Below, one piece after another: positions 38,602-47,870 of a stretch of 64,000 nucleotides of DNA (the stretch's first letter is position 1; each line of letters begins with the position of its first letter). The notes beneath the pieces are model-generated. The model searched no databases, was not told the origin of the DNA, and worked only from the letters and a program-made list of their open reading frames with translations. The DNA comes from Alphaproteobacteria bacterium. Its GTDB lineage: Bacteria; Pseudomonadota; Alphaproteobacteria; Rhodobacterales; Rhodobacteraceae. The stretch is taken from positions 1 through 64,000 of the forward strand of contig JAUHZO010000012.1 of NCBI GenBank assembly GCA_030425925.1. Reading direction: 5' to 3'. Position numbers and translations under genes: made by a program.

Positions 38602-41291
38602 TGCGCGATCTCCTCGAAGGACGGGGCCACCGGCACGCCGTCGGTCACGAATTCCTGCCCGACGGTGATCACGTCGGTGCGTTCGGGCAGGCCTGAAACC
38701 CAGACCCCCTCGCGGGTGTCGCGCAGCAGCGTGACGGCCTGGAACCGGGCCTGTTGCGTTTCCGAAACGGTGCGCACGCCCAGCGTGCCCTCGTCATCCA
38801 GCGTCAGCGCCGATTGCGGCAGCAGATGCGCCAGCGCGCCGTCGGCCTCGATGGCGATCTCGGCGGTCTGGCCGTCGCGGATGGACAGGTCGGGATTGGG
38901 CAGCGTGATCTCGACCCGGAAGGTGCGGGTCACCGGATCGGCGCTGCGCGACACGAAGCTGACCGTTCCGGCGATCTCGCGATCATCCACCAGACGCGCC
39001 CCGGCACGCGCGCCCAGCCTGACGCGGTCGATATCGGTTTCGGGGACAAAGCCCACGATCTTGACCGGGTCCAGCTGGATCACCGTGGCGCAGGTGCCGC
39101 CGGGCTGCAGCAATGCGCCCAGTTCGGCGGTGTCATCCTCCAGCAGACCGGCAAAGGGCGCGTGGATCTTCAGCCGCTCGATCTCCTTCTCGGCGCTGGC
39201 GACCCCGGCGGCGGCGGATTGCACGCCGGCGCGGGCGTTTTCCTCGCCCGAGAGCGCGGTTTCCACCCCCGCCTCGGCGGTCTGAAGCTGCGCCTGGGCG
39301 GCGATCACCCCGGCGCGGGCGGATTCGACCTGCGAGGTGGCGGATTTCACCGCCGCCTTGGCCCCCTCGATCTGGCTCTGGGCCGACTCGATCCCGGCCT
39401 GGGCGTTCTGGATCTGGCTTCGGGCCGACTGCACCCCGGCAAGCGCCGATTCATGCTCGCTGCGCGCGGTCTCGATCCCGGCGCGGGCGTTTTCGATCTG
39501 CGCCTCGGCCGAGCGGATGCCCGCCGTGGCGGATTGCACCTGGCTGAGCGCCGATTCGATGCCGGCCTGGGCGTTCTGGATCTGGGTCTGCGCCGATTGC
39601 ACCCCGGCGCGCGCCGATTCCACCTGGCTGCGGGCCGACTGGATGCCGGTGGCGGCATTGGCGATCTGGCTGCGCGCGGTCTCGACCCCGGCGGCGGCGT
39701 TCTCAATCTGGCTTTCGGCGGCCGTCACCCCGGCCACCGCGTTGCGGATCTGGCTTTCGGCGGCCGTCACCCCGGCGGCGGCGTTCTGGACCTGGCTTTC
39801 GGCGCTGGCCACACCGGCCAGCGCGTTCTGCACGCCGCTTTCCGCCGATCGCACCGCGGCACGGGCGGTTTCCACGGCACCGCGGGCGGTCTCGACCCCG
39901 GCGCGCGCACCTTCCAGACGGCCCTTGGCCGATTCCACGCCGGTGTCGGCGGCCTTGAGCTGCGACAGGGCCGATTGCACCTGCGCCTTGGCCGCCTCAT
40001 GCGCCGCCTGTGCCCCGGCCAGCCGGGTCTGCGCGGCAAAGCCGCCGCGCGCCAGTTCGCTGGCGGCGCGCAGGTTGATCTCGGCCTCGTTCAGCCGGGC
40101 CTCGGCCTCGGCCACGCGGGCTTCGGCCTCGGGCTTGCGGGTCAGCGCCTCGGCCAGCGCGGCTTCGGCGGCGGGCACCTGGGCCTGCGCCTCGACCAGA
40201 CGTGCCTCGGCGGCGGGGACCTGGGCGCGGGCCTCGGTCAGCCGGGCCTGGGCTTCGGGCACGCGGGCGCGGGCTTCGGCCAGCCGCGCCTCGGCCTCGG
40301 GCACGCGCGAGAGCGCCTCGGCCAGCCGCGCCTCGGCCTCGGGCACGCGGGCGCGGGCCTCTTGCAGGCGGGCTTCGGCCTCGGGCACGCGGGCTTCGGC
40401 CTCGGCCAGCCGCGCTTCGGCTTCGGGCACGCGGGCCTGCGCTTCGGCCAGACGGGCCTCGGCCTCGGGCACGCGGGCTTCGGCCTCGACCAGCCGCGCC
40501 TCGACCTCGGGCACGCGGGCGCGCGCCTCGGCCAGACGGGCCTCGGCCTCGGGCACGCGGGCGCGGGCCTCGGCCAGTCGCGCCTCCATCTCGGGCACGC
40601 GGGCCTGCGCTTCCTTCATCCGCGCCAGCGCGGCGGGCACGCGGGCCTCGGCCTCGGCCAGTCGGGCCTCGGCTTCGGGCACGCGGGTCAGCGCCTCTGC
40701 CAGACGGGCCTCGGCTGCGGGAATGCCTGCGCGGGCCTCGGCCAGCGCCGCCTCGGCCGCCGGCACCGCCGCCTCGGCCTCGGCGATGCGGGCGCGCGCG
40801 GCGGGGATCTGCGCCCTCGCCTCGGCCAGCCGGGCCGCGGTTTCCGGCAGGCGCGACTCGGCCTCGGCCAGCCGCGCCAGCGCCTCCTGCAGCGACACGT
40901 TGCGCGTGCCCGGGTCGATCTCGCACAGCAACTGTCCGGCCTCGACCATGCTGCCACGGCGCAGCGGGTCCGAGACCACCTTGCCCGAGGTTTCGGCCCG
41001 CACCTCGACCTGGCGCAGCGCCTCGGTCTCGCCGCGCAGCACCACGGCGCTGTCGACGATGCGCGCGTCCGAGCGCATCGCCATGACCGCAATCGCGCCA
41101 TCGGCAGGCGCGGCCCGGGCCGGTGCCGCCTCGGCCGCCTGCGCAGCACCCGGCCCGGCTTCGGCCGGGGGGGCGTCCATGGCGGCAGGCGCCGTCGCTT
41201 CGGCAAAGCCCAGCAGGCGGTCGCGCTCGAACACGATGGCGTAAAGCGCAAGTGTCACGAAAAGGGCGGTCAGCACCGGAAGTAGTCGCAT
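38598..41291 (-). CDS. RND membrane-fusion protein with a giant coiled-coil hairpin
   Basis: A periplasmic adaptor of 897 residues, about twice normal. Residues 7-25 are a membrane anchor; a half-lipoyl domain lies near 85-125 (VRAETSGKVVSDPL, GQLLCEIDP). The rising arm has 18 fourteen-residue repeats at 147-398, consensus RVPEAEARLAEARA with Pro at position 3. A tip region (about 399-450) contains ASELARGGFAAQTRL. The falling arm has 18 fourteen-residue repeats at 451-702, consensus like GVQSARSQIQNAQA, nearly all starting with Gly. The second half-lipoyl (IHAPFAGLLEDD), beta-barrel (VGFVPETDI) and membrane-proximal domains close the chain normally. It heads the operon with the RND permease. 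Confidence 0.93.
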   Translation of the reverse strand: MRLLPVLTALFVTLALYAIVFERDRLLGFAEATAPAAMDAPPAEAGPGAAQAAEAAPARAAPADGAIAVMAMRSDARIVDSAVVLRGETEALRQVEVRAETSGKVVSDPLRRGSMVEAGQLLCEIDPGTRNVSLQEALARLAEAESRLPETAARLAEARAQIPAARARIAEAEAAVPAAEAALAEARAGIPAAEARLAEALTRVPEAEARLAEAEARVPAALARMKEAQARVPEMEARLAEARARVPEAEARLAEARARVPEVEARLVEAEARVPEAEARLAEAQARVPEAEARLAEAEARVPEAEARLQEARARVPEAEARLAEALSRVPEAEARLAEARARVPEAQARLTEARAQVPAAEARLVEAQAQVPAAEAALAEALTRKPEAEARVAEAEARLNEAEINLRAASELARGGFAAQTRLAGAQAAHEAAKAQVQSALSQLKAADTGVESAKGRLEGARAGVETARGAVETARAAVRSAESGVQNALAGVASAESQVQNAAAGVTAAESQIRNAVAGVTAAESQIENAAAGVETARSQIANAATGIQSARSQVESARAGVQSAQTQIQNAQAGIESALSQVQSATAGIRSAEAQIENARAGIETARSEHESALAGVQSARSQIQNAQAGIESAQSQIEGAKAAVKSATSQVESARAGVIAAQAQLQTAEAGVETALSGEENARAGVQSAAAGVASAEKEIERLKIHAPFAGLLEDDTAELGALLQPGGTCATVIQLDPVKIVGFVPETDIDRVRLGARAGARLVDDREIAGTVSFVSRSADPVTRTFRVEITLPNPDLSIRDGQTAEIAIEADGALAHLLPQSALTLDDEGTLGVRTVSETQQARFQAVTLLRDTREGVWVSGLPERTDVITVGQEFVTDGVPVAPSFEEIAQ
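39186..39941 (-). repeat. 42-bp tandem repeats, falling arm of the adaptor hairpin
   Basis: Eighteen consecutive 42-base units encoding the falling arm (residues 451-702). Units are diverged but keep Gly-Val/Ile at the start (Ala-Val in two) and Gln/Glu/Ser-rich heptads. No unit contains proline. Confidence 0.9.
40098..40853 (-). repeat. 42-bp tandem repeats, rising arm of the adaptor hairpin
   Basis: Eighteen consecutive 42-base units encoding the rising arm (residues 147-398). The central units (about repeats 7-15) are almost identical in protein, pointing to recent expansion. All 18 units have proline at position 3. Confidence 0.9.
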
Positions 41292-41378
41292 GAGTTCGGG
41301 TCCGTCAAAACATTCTGCACTGCAGCATGACGCGCAGATAGCATCTGTCCGCGCAAGGGCAAGCCGATCCGGACCTAC

Positions 41379-41396
41379 CTGAACTGCCTGGTTCAG
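41379..41396. promoter_or_regulatory. Candidate operator upstream of the RND operon
   Basis: CTGAAC and GTTCAG are separated by six bases in the 274-base divergent region 41292-41565, 88 bases before the adaptor start. Size and symmetry fit a TetR-type operator, but no regulator gene lies in the window. Confidence 0.3.
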
Positions 41397-41565
41397 ATTA
41401 GGGCGCGCAGAGGGTGTCTTCAAGGCGGGCCCGGCGCTTTCCTGCCCGCAGACCGGCATTTTTTCGCGCGCTGCCCGGCACTGTGGCCGCGGTGTGACGC
41501 CTTGGCACTGCGCCCGGGCCGCGTTAAGAGAGGAAAACCGCACAGGCAGGTGCAGGGGGCAAGGC

Positions 41566-42222
41566 GTGAGCGAGACCGACAGTTTCATCGAGGAAGTCAC
41601 AGACGAGGTCCGGCGCGACCGGCTGTTTGCCACCATGCGGCGCTATGGCTGGATCGGCATCCTGATCGTCGTGGCCATCGTGGGCGGCACCGCCTATCGC
41701 GAATACAGCCGCGCCAGCGCCGCCGCCGACGCACAGGCCTTTGGTGACGCGGTCCTGACCGCGCTGGGCGAAGACAGCGCCGCCGCCCGCAGCGCCGCGC
41801 TTGACACGGTGACGGCCCCGGGCCCCGGCGCGCGGGCTCTGGTGGCGCTCCTGGCCGCCGCCGAAGACGCCGCGGGCGAAGAGGGCGCGTCCGCCGCGGC
41901 CCGGCTGCAGCAGATTGCCTCCGATGGCGAGGTGCCGCAGATCTATCGCCAGATCGCCTCGTACAAGGCGCTGTCGCGGGCCGACACCGCGCTGGACACC
42001 GACACCCGCCGCGCCGGGCTCGAGGCGCTGGCCGTGCCGGGCCAGCCGCTGCGGCTTCTGGCCGAGGAGCAACTGGCGCTGATCGAGATCGAGACCGGCA
42101 ACCGCGACGCCGCGCTGGAGCTCCTGCGCCGCATCGCCGAGGATTCCGAGGCGACGCTGGGCTTGCAGCGCCGGGCGACACAGTTGATTGTGGCGCTGGG
42201 CGGCGAGACCGAACCGGGCTGA
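41566..42222 (+). CDS. YfgM/tetratricopeptide-like membrane protein
   Basis: A protein of 218 residues with a cytosolic start (SETDSFIEEVTDEVRRDRL), a single membrane helix (about 30-48) and a periplasmic helical domain of TPR-like repeats, as in YfgM, an accessory of the Sec translocon. The GTG start at 41566 places this conserved opening at the N-terminus. Its neighbours bamB and der are the same as in enterobacteria (yfgM-bamB-der), supporting the call and an envelope-biogenesis role. Confidence 0.85.
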   Translation: MSETDSFIEEVTDEVRRDRLFATMRRYGWIGILIVVAIVGGTAYREYSRASAAADAQAFGDAVLTALGEDSAAARSAALDTVTAPGPGARALVALLAAAEDAAGEEGASAAARLQQIASDGEVPQIYRQIASYKALSRADTALDTDTRRAGLEALAVPGQPLRLLAEEQLALIEIETGNRDAALELLRRIAEDSEATLGLQRRATQLIVALGGETEPG

Positions 42223-42251
42223 GCCTGCAAGAGAACGAAGGGGCACGTCAG

Positions 42252-43580
42252 ATGATGCGCAATGCGATGGTCCTGAGCATGCTGGGGGTGGTGGCGCTGG
42301 CGGGCTGCGCCGAACGCGAACCGATCCTGACCGGCGAGCGGCTCAATGTGCGCGACGTGCTGGAAACCCGCGCCGACCCGCAGTCCGACTTCCCCGAGGA
42401 AGGCCGCCGCGCCATCGCCCTGGGGGCGGCGCGCAGCAATGCCGACTGGCCGCAAAGCGGCGTTTCGCCCTTTGCGCGCACCGGACATGCCGCGCTGTCG
42501 GCCAGCCCGCAACCGTTCTGGGCGGTGCCGGTGGGGCAGGGCGACGGGCGGCGCAAGCGGCTGAACGCCGATCCGGTGGTGGCTGGCGGGCGGGTCTTTA
42601 CCATCGACAGCGAACACAAGGTGCAGGCCACCTCGACCGGCGGGGCGGTGCTTTGGACATATGACCTGACGCCGCTGCGCGACGACAATGTCCAGGCCCA
42701 GGGCGGCGGGCTTGCCGCGGGTGAGGGGCGTCTTTACGTCGCGTCGGGCTTTGGCACGCTGACCGCGCTCGACCCGGCGTCGGGGCAGGAGATCTGGACA
42801 CAGAAGCTGGGCAACACCGCCACCGGCGCGCCTTCGGTGCGCGACGGGCTGGTTTATCTGGTCAGCGGCGACAGCACCGGCTGGGCGGTCGAGGCCGATA
42901 CCGGCCGCGTGCGCTGGCAGGTGGAGATGACCGCCGATGTGAACAACGTGGCCGGTGCCCCGGCGCCCGCCATCGGCGACAAGTTCGTGATCTTCGCCTT
43001 TGGCTCGGGCACGGTGCAGGCGGTGTTCCGCCAGGGCGGGCTGCGGCTGTGGAACGTCGATATCCTGGGCCGCCGCGCCGGGGTCACGGTGGCCGGGGTC
43101 GACGACGTCACCGGCGATCCGCTGATCGACGGCACCCGGGTCTTTGCCGCCAACCATTCCGGCCGCATCGTCGCGCTGGACATCAACAACGGCGAACGGC
43201 TGTGGACCACGCGCCAGGGCGCGCTGGGTCCGGCCTGGCCTGCCGGGGATTCGGTGTTCTTCGTGTCTGACCGAAACCAGCTGATCCGGCTGGATGCCGC
43301 CACGGGCGCGCAGATCTGGTCGACCGACCTGCCGGGCTACGAGCCGCGGCGCAACCCGAACCGGCGGCGCGACCGCTCGGCCGCCAATCACGGCCCGATC
43401 CTTGCGGGCGGGCGGCTCTGGGTGGCCAGCACCGATGGCGGTCTTCGCGCCTTTGCACCCGAGACCGGCGCTCTGCTGGCCGAGATCGCGGTGCCCGGCG
43501 GGGCCACGACGCGGCCCGTGGTGGCCGGCGGGGTGCTGTATGTCGTGTCGGGCAAAGGGGTGCTGCACGCCTTCCGCTGA
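42252..43580 (+). CDS. bamB: Outer-membrane assembly lipoprotein BamB
   Basis: A lipoprotein of 442 residues, with the lipobox LAGC and Cys19, acting with BamA in folding outer-membrane proteins. The body is a PQQ-like beta-propeller: repeated blades ending in motifs such as VLWTYDL, GQEIWTQKL, GRVRWQVEM, GERLWTTRQ and GAQIWSTDL, together with G(R/K)V(F/Y) strand starts. It follows the yfgM-like gene by 29 bases. Confidence 0.93.
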   Translation: MMRNAMVLSMLGVVALAGCAEREPILTGERLNVRDVLETRADPQSDFPEEGRRAIALGAARSNADWPQSGVSPFARTGHAALSASPQPFWAVPVGQGDGRRKRLNADPVVAGGRVFTIDSEHKVQATSTGGAVLWTYDLTPLRDDNVQAQGGGLAAGEGRLYVASGFGTLTALDPASGQEIWTQKLGNTATGAPSVRDGLVYLVSGDSTGWAVEADTGRVRWQVEMTADVNNVAGAPAPAIGDKFVIFAFGSGTVQAVFRQGGLRLWNVDILGRRAGVTVAGVDDVTGDPLIDGTRVFAANHSGRIVALDINNGERLWTTRQGALGPAWPAGDSVFFVSDRNQLIRLDAATGAQIWSTDLPGYEPRRNPNRRRDRSAANHGPILAGGRLWVASTDGGLRAFAPETGALLAEIAVPGGATTRPVVAGGVLYVVSGKGVLHAFR

Positions 43581-43657
43581 CGGACGGTGCACGCATCCGC
43601 CTTTTCGTTGGCCGCGAAATGCGCTAAGGCGCGTCTCTCGTTTCCGCGGAGCCGCGC

Positions 43658-45130
43658 ATGTCCTTCTCGCTCGCCATTGTCGGCCGCCCCAATGTGGGCA
43701 AGTCGACCCTGTTCAACCGCCTTGTGGGCAAGCGCCTGGCGCTGGTCGACGACCAGCCCGGCGTGACCCGCGACCTGCGCGAGGGCGCGGCGCGGCTGGG
43801 CGATCTGCGCTTTACCGTGATCGACACTGCCGGGCTGGAGAACGAGACCGACGATTCGCTGCCCGCGCGCATGCGCCGCCTGACCGAGCGCGCGGTGGAC
43901 ATGGCCGATATCTGCCTGTTCCTGATCGACGCCCGGGCCGGCGTGCTGCCCGATGACGAGGTCTTTGCCGAGATCCTGCGCAAGCGCGCGCGGCACGTGA
44001 TCCTCGCCGCCAACAAGGCCGAGGGCAATGCCGCCGATGCCGGCGTGATCGAGGCCTACGGGCTGGGCCTTGGCGAACCGCTGCGCCTGTCGGCGGAACA
44101 TGGCGAAGGCATGAACGAGCTGTATTCGGTGCTGCTGCCGCTGTCCGAGACCTTTGCCGCCCGCGCCGCCGCCGAAGCGCCCGAGACAGAGGTGGACCTG
44201 ACCGAGGCGGACACGCAAGAGGACGACGAGGGGCCGCCGCTGCCCACGGCCGCAAAGCCCCTGCAGATCGCCGTGGTGGGCCGCCCCAATGCGGGCAAGT
44301 CGACCCTCGTCAACGCGATCCTCGGCGAAGACCGTCTGCTGACCGGCCCCGAGGCCGGGATCACCCGCGACGCGATCTCGGTCCAGATGGACTGGGGCGG
44401 GGTGCCCATGCGCATCTTCGACACCGCCGGCATGCGCAAACGCGCCAAGGTGCAGGAAAAGCTGGAAAAGCTGTCGGTGTCCGACGGCATCCGCGCGGTC
44501 CGCTTTGCCGAGGTGGTCATCGTCCTCTTGGACGCCGCCATCCCGTTCGAGGTGCAGGACCTCAAGATCGCCGATCTGGCCGAACGCGAAGGCCGGGCCG
44601 TGGTGGTGGCAGTGAACAAGTGGGACGTGGAAGAGAACAAGCAGGACAAGCTGCGCTGGCTGCGCGAGCAGTTCGAACTGGTCCTGCCGCAGTTGCGTGG
44701 CGCGCCGCTGGTGACGGTCTCGGCCCGCACCGGGCGCGGGCTGGACAAGCTGCAGGCGGCGGTGATGCAGGCCTGGCAGACCTGGAACGCCCGGGTGCCC
44801 ACAGGCCAGCTCAACCGCTGGCTCGAAGCCATGGTGGCCCGCCACCCGCCGCCCGCGCCGCAAGGCCGCCGTATCAAGCTGCGCTACATGACGCAGGCCA
44901 AGACCCGTCCGCCGGGCTTCGTGGTGATGTGCTCGCATCCCGACAAGCTGCCGGAAAGCTACACGCGCTACCTGGTCAACGGGCTGCGCGAGGATTTCGA
45001 CCTGCCGGGCACGCCGATCCGCCTGACCATGCGCGGGCAGGGCGACAAGAACCCCTACAAGGGCCGGCGTGAGAAGAAGCCGGGCGCGCTGGGCAAGCAC
45101 CTGGGCAAGCTGCAGAAGAAGAAGGACTGA
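43658..45130 (+). CDS. der: Ribosome assembly GTPase Der (EngA)
   Basis: A 490-residue protein with two GTPase domains in tandem, needed for 50S subunit assembly. First G1 [12 protein letters not shown] with DTAGL; second G1 [12 protein letters not shown] with DTAGM and NKWD. A KH-like C-terminal domain follows ([21 protein letters not shown]). The acidic linker between the G domains (about 180-200) is normal. The 115-base gap after it shows only GC-rich inverted segments. Confidence 0.97.
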   Translation: MSFSLAIVGRPNVGKSTLFNRLVGKRLALVDDQPGVTRDLREGAARLGDLRFTVIDTAGLENETDDSLPARMRRLTERAVDMADICLFLIDARAGVLPDDEVFAEILRKRARHVILAANKAEGNAADAGVIEAYGLGLGEPLRLSAEHGEGMNELYSVLLPLSETFAARAAAEAPETEVDLTEADTQEDDEGPPLPTAAKPLQIAVVGRPNAGKSTLVNAILGEDRLLTGPEAGITRDAISVQMDWGGVPMRIFDTAGMRKRAKVQEKLEKLSVSDGIRAVRFAEVVIVLLDAAIPFEVQDLKIADLAEREGRAVVVAVNKWDVEENKQDKLRWLREQFELVLPQLRGAPLVTVSARTGRGLDKLQAAVMQAWQTWNARVPTGQLNRWLEAMVARHPPPAPQGRRIKLRYMTQAKTRPPGFVVMCSHPDKLPESYTRYLVNGLREDFDLPGTPIRLTMRGQGDKNPYKGRREKKPGALGKHLGKLQKKKD

Positions 45131-45245
45131 CCGCACGGAGCGCGCCTGCGGCGCGCGCAGGATGTCTCGTCGTCCGCCTCCGGCGTCCTCCTCGGCGCCC
45201 GTGGCCGCGTGACGCGTCAGCCGGGCGTTGTGCCCGGTGGCCCGG

Positions 45246-45947
45246 TCATTCGGTATCGGTGCCGCGCAGGCTGAGGATCGCGATGATGCCGATCAGCGCA
45301 AGGCTGGTGACGGCCGCGTTGAAGGGCTGGGTGTTGGCGACGATCACGGCCACCAGCGCCCAGATCACCGTGATCCCGTATTCCGGCGCGCGGTGCAGCT
45401 GGTACTGCACCACAACGCTGATCACCACCGCGAGTGTCAGCGCCGCCAGCGCGGCGGGGGTCGGCGGCAGCCAGCCGTAGCCGCTCAGAACCACCCCCAA
45501 TGCCACGCAGGCCGCGGCACTCAGCCAGCCGGCATAGAGCGCCACCGGCGCCTGCTGCAGCCAGCGGTCGGTGTCGCCCGCCAGGAACAGCGCCCGCAGC
45601 GCCGTGCCCAGCATCACCCAGATCAGCACCGTGGCCAGCAGCGGCGACATCTGCGCCACCGGCAGCCAGACCGCGCCCACCGCGAGGCTGGCAAACAGCC
45701 AGGGCCGCATGCGCGCCCAGTCTTCATCCACCCCGCGCCGCGCCGCGCCGAACAGGCTCCCGACGATGAGCCAGAGATAGATCACCCCCCAGATGCCAAA
45801 GGCATAGCCTGCGGGCTGCACCGGCGGGTCCTGCAGCGGAACCGGGAATTGCGAAGGCTCGAACCCGTCGAACCCGCGCACGAAGACGGGCGAGGCGGCA
45901 AAGGCCAGCGCCGCAAGCGCCACCAGAAGCGACCAAAGGCGCGTCAT
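45246..45947 (-). CDS. TspO-like integral membrane protein
   Basis: A protein of 233 residues with about six to seven hydrophobic helices and many tryptophans. QPAGYAFGIWGVIYLWL and the later WLSAAACVALG resemble the TspO/tryptophan-rich sensory protein superfamily, which binds tetrapyrroles. The family placement is moderate because the pattern is partial. ATG 45947 was chosen; it overlaps the stop of a small upstream frame (ATGA). Confidence 0.6.
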   Translation of the reverse strand: MTRLWSLLVALAALAFAASPVFVRGFDGFEPSQFPVPLQDPPVQPAGYAFGIWGVIYLWLIVGSLFGAARRGVDEDWARMRPWLFASLAVGAVWLPVAQMSPLLATVLIWVMLGTALRALFLAGDTDRWLQQAPVALYAGWLSAAACVALGVVLSGYGWLPPTPAALAALTLAVVISVVVQYQLHRAPEYGITVIWALVAVIVANTQPFNAAVTSLALIGIIAILSLRGTDTE

Positions 45948-46147
45948 GCCGCCCCCTCCGCCGGGTGCAGGGGCCCCGGGCGATACCGCTGTGCAAGAAC
46001 ACGCCGGCGCGGCGCGCGCGTGCCGGGGAGGGTGCGGATCATCTCCGCACCGTCCGCACCCGGGGCCGGCCCCGCGCTGTCCCCGACACCGTCCTCTGGC
46101 CCGGCGCGCAGGGCTCCGGCCCGGATCTGCCGCACGGCAAGGCTCAT
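45944..46147 (-). CDS. Possible small coupled gene between serS and the TspO-like gene
   Basis: A frame of 68 codons that exactly fills the gap. Its ATG overlaps the serS stop (ATGA at 46144-46147) and its TGA overlaps the ATG of the next gene (ATGA at 45944-45947). The product would be 67 residues, rich in Arg, Gly, Pro and Ala, with no recognised motif, and the composition is also what non-coding GC-rich DNA would give. The double overlap is the only real argument for it. Confidence 0.3.
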   Translation of the reverse strand: MSLAVRQIRAGALRAGPEDGVGDSAGPAPGADGAEMIRTLPGTRAPRRRVLAQRYRPGPLHPAEGAA

Positions 46148-47436
46148 GCCAGCACGCCTTCCGGCGTGATCTGCGTCTTGCCGCCCAGCCAGGGCGACAG
46201 CGCCTGTGGCAGCACGACGCCACCCGCTTCGGTCTGGCCGTTTTCCAGCACCGCGATCAGGCAGCGCCCCACCGCAAGGCCCGAGCCGTTCAGCGTGTGC
46301 ACAAACTCCGGCTTGCCGCCGCCCGCCGGGCGGTAGCGCGCGTTCATCCGCCGCGCCTGCCAGTCGCCCGCCACCGAGACCGAGCTGATCTCGCGATAAG
46401 TGTTCTGCCCGGGCAGCCAGACCTCGATATCGTGGGTTTTCATCATGCCAAAGCCCATATCGCCCGAGCACAGCACCACGGTGCGATAGGGCAGGCCCAG
46501 CCGCTCCAGCACCGTCTCGGCGCAACGGGTCATGCGGTCATGTTCGGCCATGCTGTCTTCGGGCCGGGTGATCGAGACCATTTCCACCTTCTCGAACTGG
46601 TGCTGGCGCAACATGCCCGCCGTGTCGCGCCCCGCGCTGCCCGCCTCGGAGCGGAAGCATTGCGTGTGCGCCACAAAGCGCCGGGGCAGATAGCTGTCCT
46701 CGACGATCACCCCGTTGACGATGTTGGTCAGCGTGACCTCGGCCGTCGGCACCAGCCACCAGCCATTGGTGGTCTGGTAGCTGTCCTCGCCGAACTTTGG
46801 CAACTGGCCGGTGCCGTACATCATCTCTTCGCGCACCAGAACCGGCGTCCAGGTCTCGGTCAGATCGTGTTCGGTGGTGTGCAGGTCCAGCATGAACTGC
46901 GCCAGCGCACGGTGCAGGCGCGCCACCGCGCCCGACATCACGGCAAAGCGCGATCCCGACAGCTTGGCGCCGGTCTCGAAATCCAGCCCGTCCTGCACGC
47001 AGGCCAGCTGGTAATGCTCCTTCGGCTGAAAGGAGAACGCGGCAGGCTCCCCCCAGCGGCGGATCTCCACGTTGTCGGCCTCGTCCGCGCCGTCCGGCAC
47101 GTCCGGGTGCATGACGTTCGGCAGCCCCATCAGCGCCGTGGTCAGCGCCTCGTCCAGTTCCTTGGCGCGGGCCTGCATCTCGCCCATCTGCGCCTTCTTC
47201 TCGGCCACCAGCGCGCGCAGGCGTTCGAATTCCGCCTCATTGCCGGATGCCTTGGCCTTGCCCACCTCCTTGGCGGCGCGGTTCTGTTCGGCCTGCGCCT
47301 CTTCGGCGGTCTGGATCGCGGCGCGGCGCGCCTCGTCCAGCTTCAGGATCTCCGACGAGGCCGATGTGATCCCACGGCGCGAGAGCGCCGCATCGAAAGC
47401 GGCCGGATTGTCTCGGATGGCGCGGATGTCGTGCAT
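46144..47436 (-). CDS. serS: Seryl-tRNA synthetase
   Basis: A class II synthetase of 430 residues that charges tRNA-Ser and tRNA-Sec with serine. N-terminal coiled-coil tRNA-binding arm (about 25-105), then motif 2 ([21 protein letters not shown]) and motif 3 ([16 protein letters not shown]), plus [11 protein letters not shown]. The start at 47436 follows AGGAG and gives the family start [11 protein letters not shown]. Confidence 0.97.
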   Translation of the reverse strand: MHDIRAIRDNPAAFDAALSRRGITSASSEILKLDEARRAAIQTAEEAQAEQNRAAKEVGKAKASGNEAEFERLRALVAEKKAQMGEMQARAKELDEALTTALMGLPNVMHPDVPDGADEADNVEIRRWGEPAAFSFQPKEHYQLACVQDGLDFETGAKLSGSRFAVMSGAVARLHRALAQFMLDLHTTEHDLTETWTPVLVREEMMYGTGQLPKFGEDSYQTTNGWWLVPTAEVTLTNIVNGVIVEDSYLPRRFVAHTQCFRSEAGSAGRDTAGMLRQHQFEKVEMVSITRPEDSMAEHDRMTRCAETVLERLGLPYRTVVLCSGDMGFGMMKTHDIEVWLPGQNTYREISSVSVAGDWQARRMNARYRPAGGGKPEFVHTLNGSGLAVGRCLIAVLENGQTEAGGVVLPQALSPWLGGKTQITPEGVLA

Positions 47437-47633
47437 CGTCAGCTCCTGTTGCAGGGTTGAGTCGGCTCGCCTTATGCCCGATTGCGCGGCACGAGGGTAG
47501 GGGCCAAGGCGGCGCAGGCGCGGGGCGTCGCGCAAGCCCCCTTGGGAAACGCATTGTTTCTCAGGCAGATGTTGCGATGCGGGCACCGGCTGAGACAGAT
47601 CAGCGTCAGGGTTGTGTGACATGGAGACGAGTC

Positions 47634-47867
47634 ATGGGTCTGCTTCTGGTCCTGCTGCTGGGCGGCCTGCTGATGGCGGGGCTGTCCGGGGATGACGACG
47701 ACGCGACGCCGGCCGAAGCAGAGCCCGACGAGATCCGCGGCACCGAAGCGGGAGTCGAGATCGTCATGGGCGGCGAGACCGTCATGCTGGTGCGCGGGGC
47801 CAGCGTGGCCGAGGTCGACCCGATGCTGACCATCCGCCTGCTGAACGGCGACGCGGCGGCGGCCTGA
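47634..47867 (+). CDS. Small acidic membrane-anchored protein
   Basis: A protein of 77 residues, not recognised. One hydrophobic N-terminal helix (GLLLVLLLGGLLMAGL) is followed by an acidic stretch (DDDDATPAEAEPDE) and about 40 residues with strand-like character. GGAGACGAG precedes ATG 47634. It ends three bases before the convergent protease gene. Function unknown. Confidence 0.6.
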   Translation: MGLLLVLLLGGLLMAGLSGDDDDATPAEAEPDEIRGTEAGVEIVMGGETVMLVRGASVAEVDPMLTIRLLNGDAAAA

Positions 47868-47870
47868 CCG

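Noticed and set aside
39186-40853. CRISPR-like appearance of regular repeats
   Set aside because: Units are contiguous 42-base coding repeats without spacers, all in one protein frame.
38754-41285. Long plus-strand frame with Gly/Leu/Arg repeats opposite the adaptor gene
   Set aside because: It is the complement of the 42-base coding repeats. The minus-strand frame has a membrane anchor, lipoyl halves and coupling to the permease.
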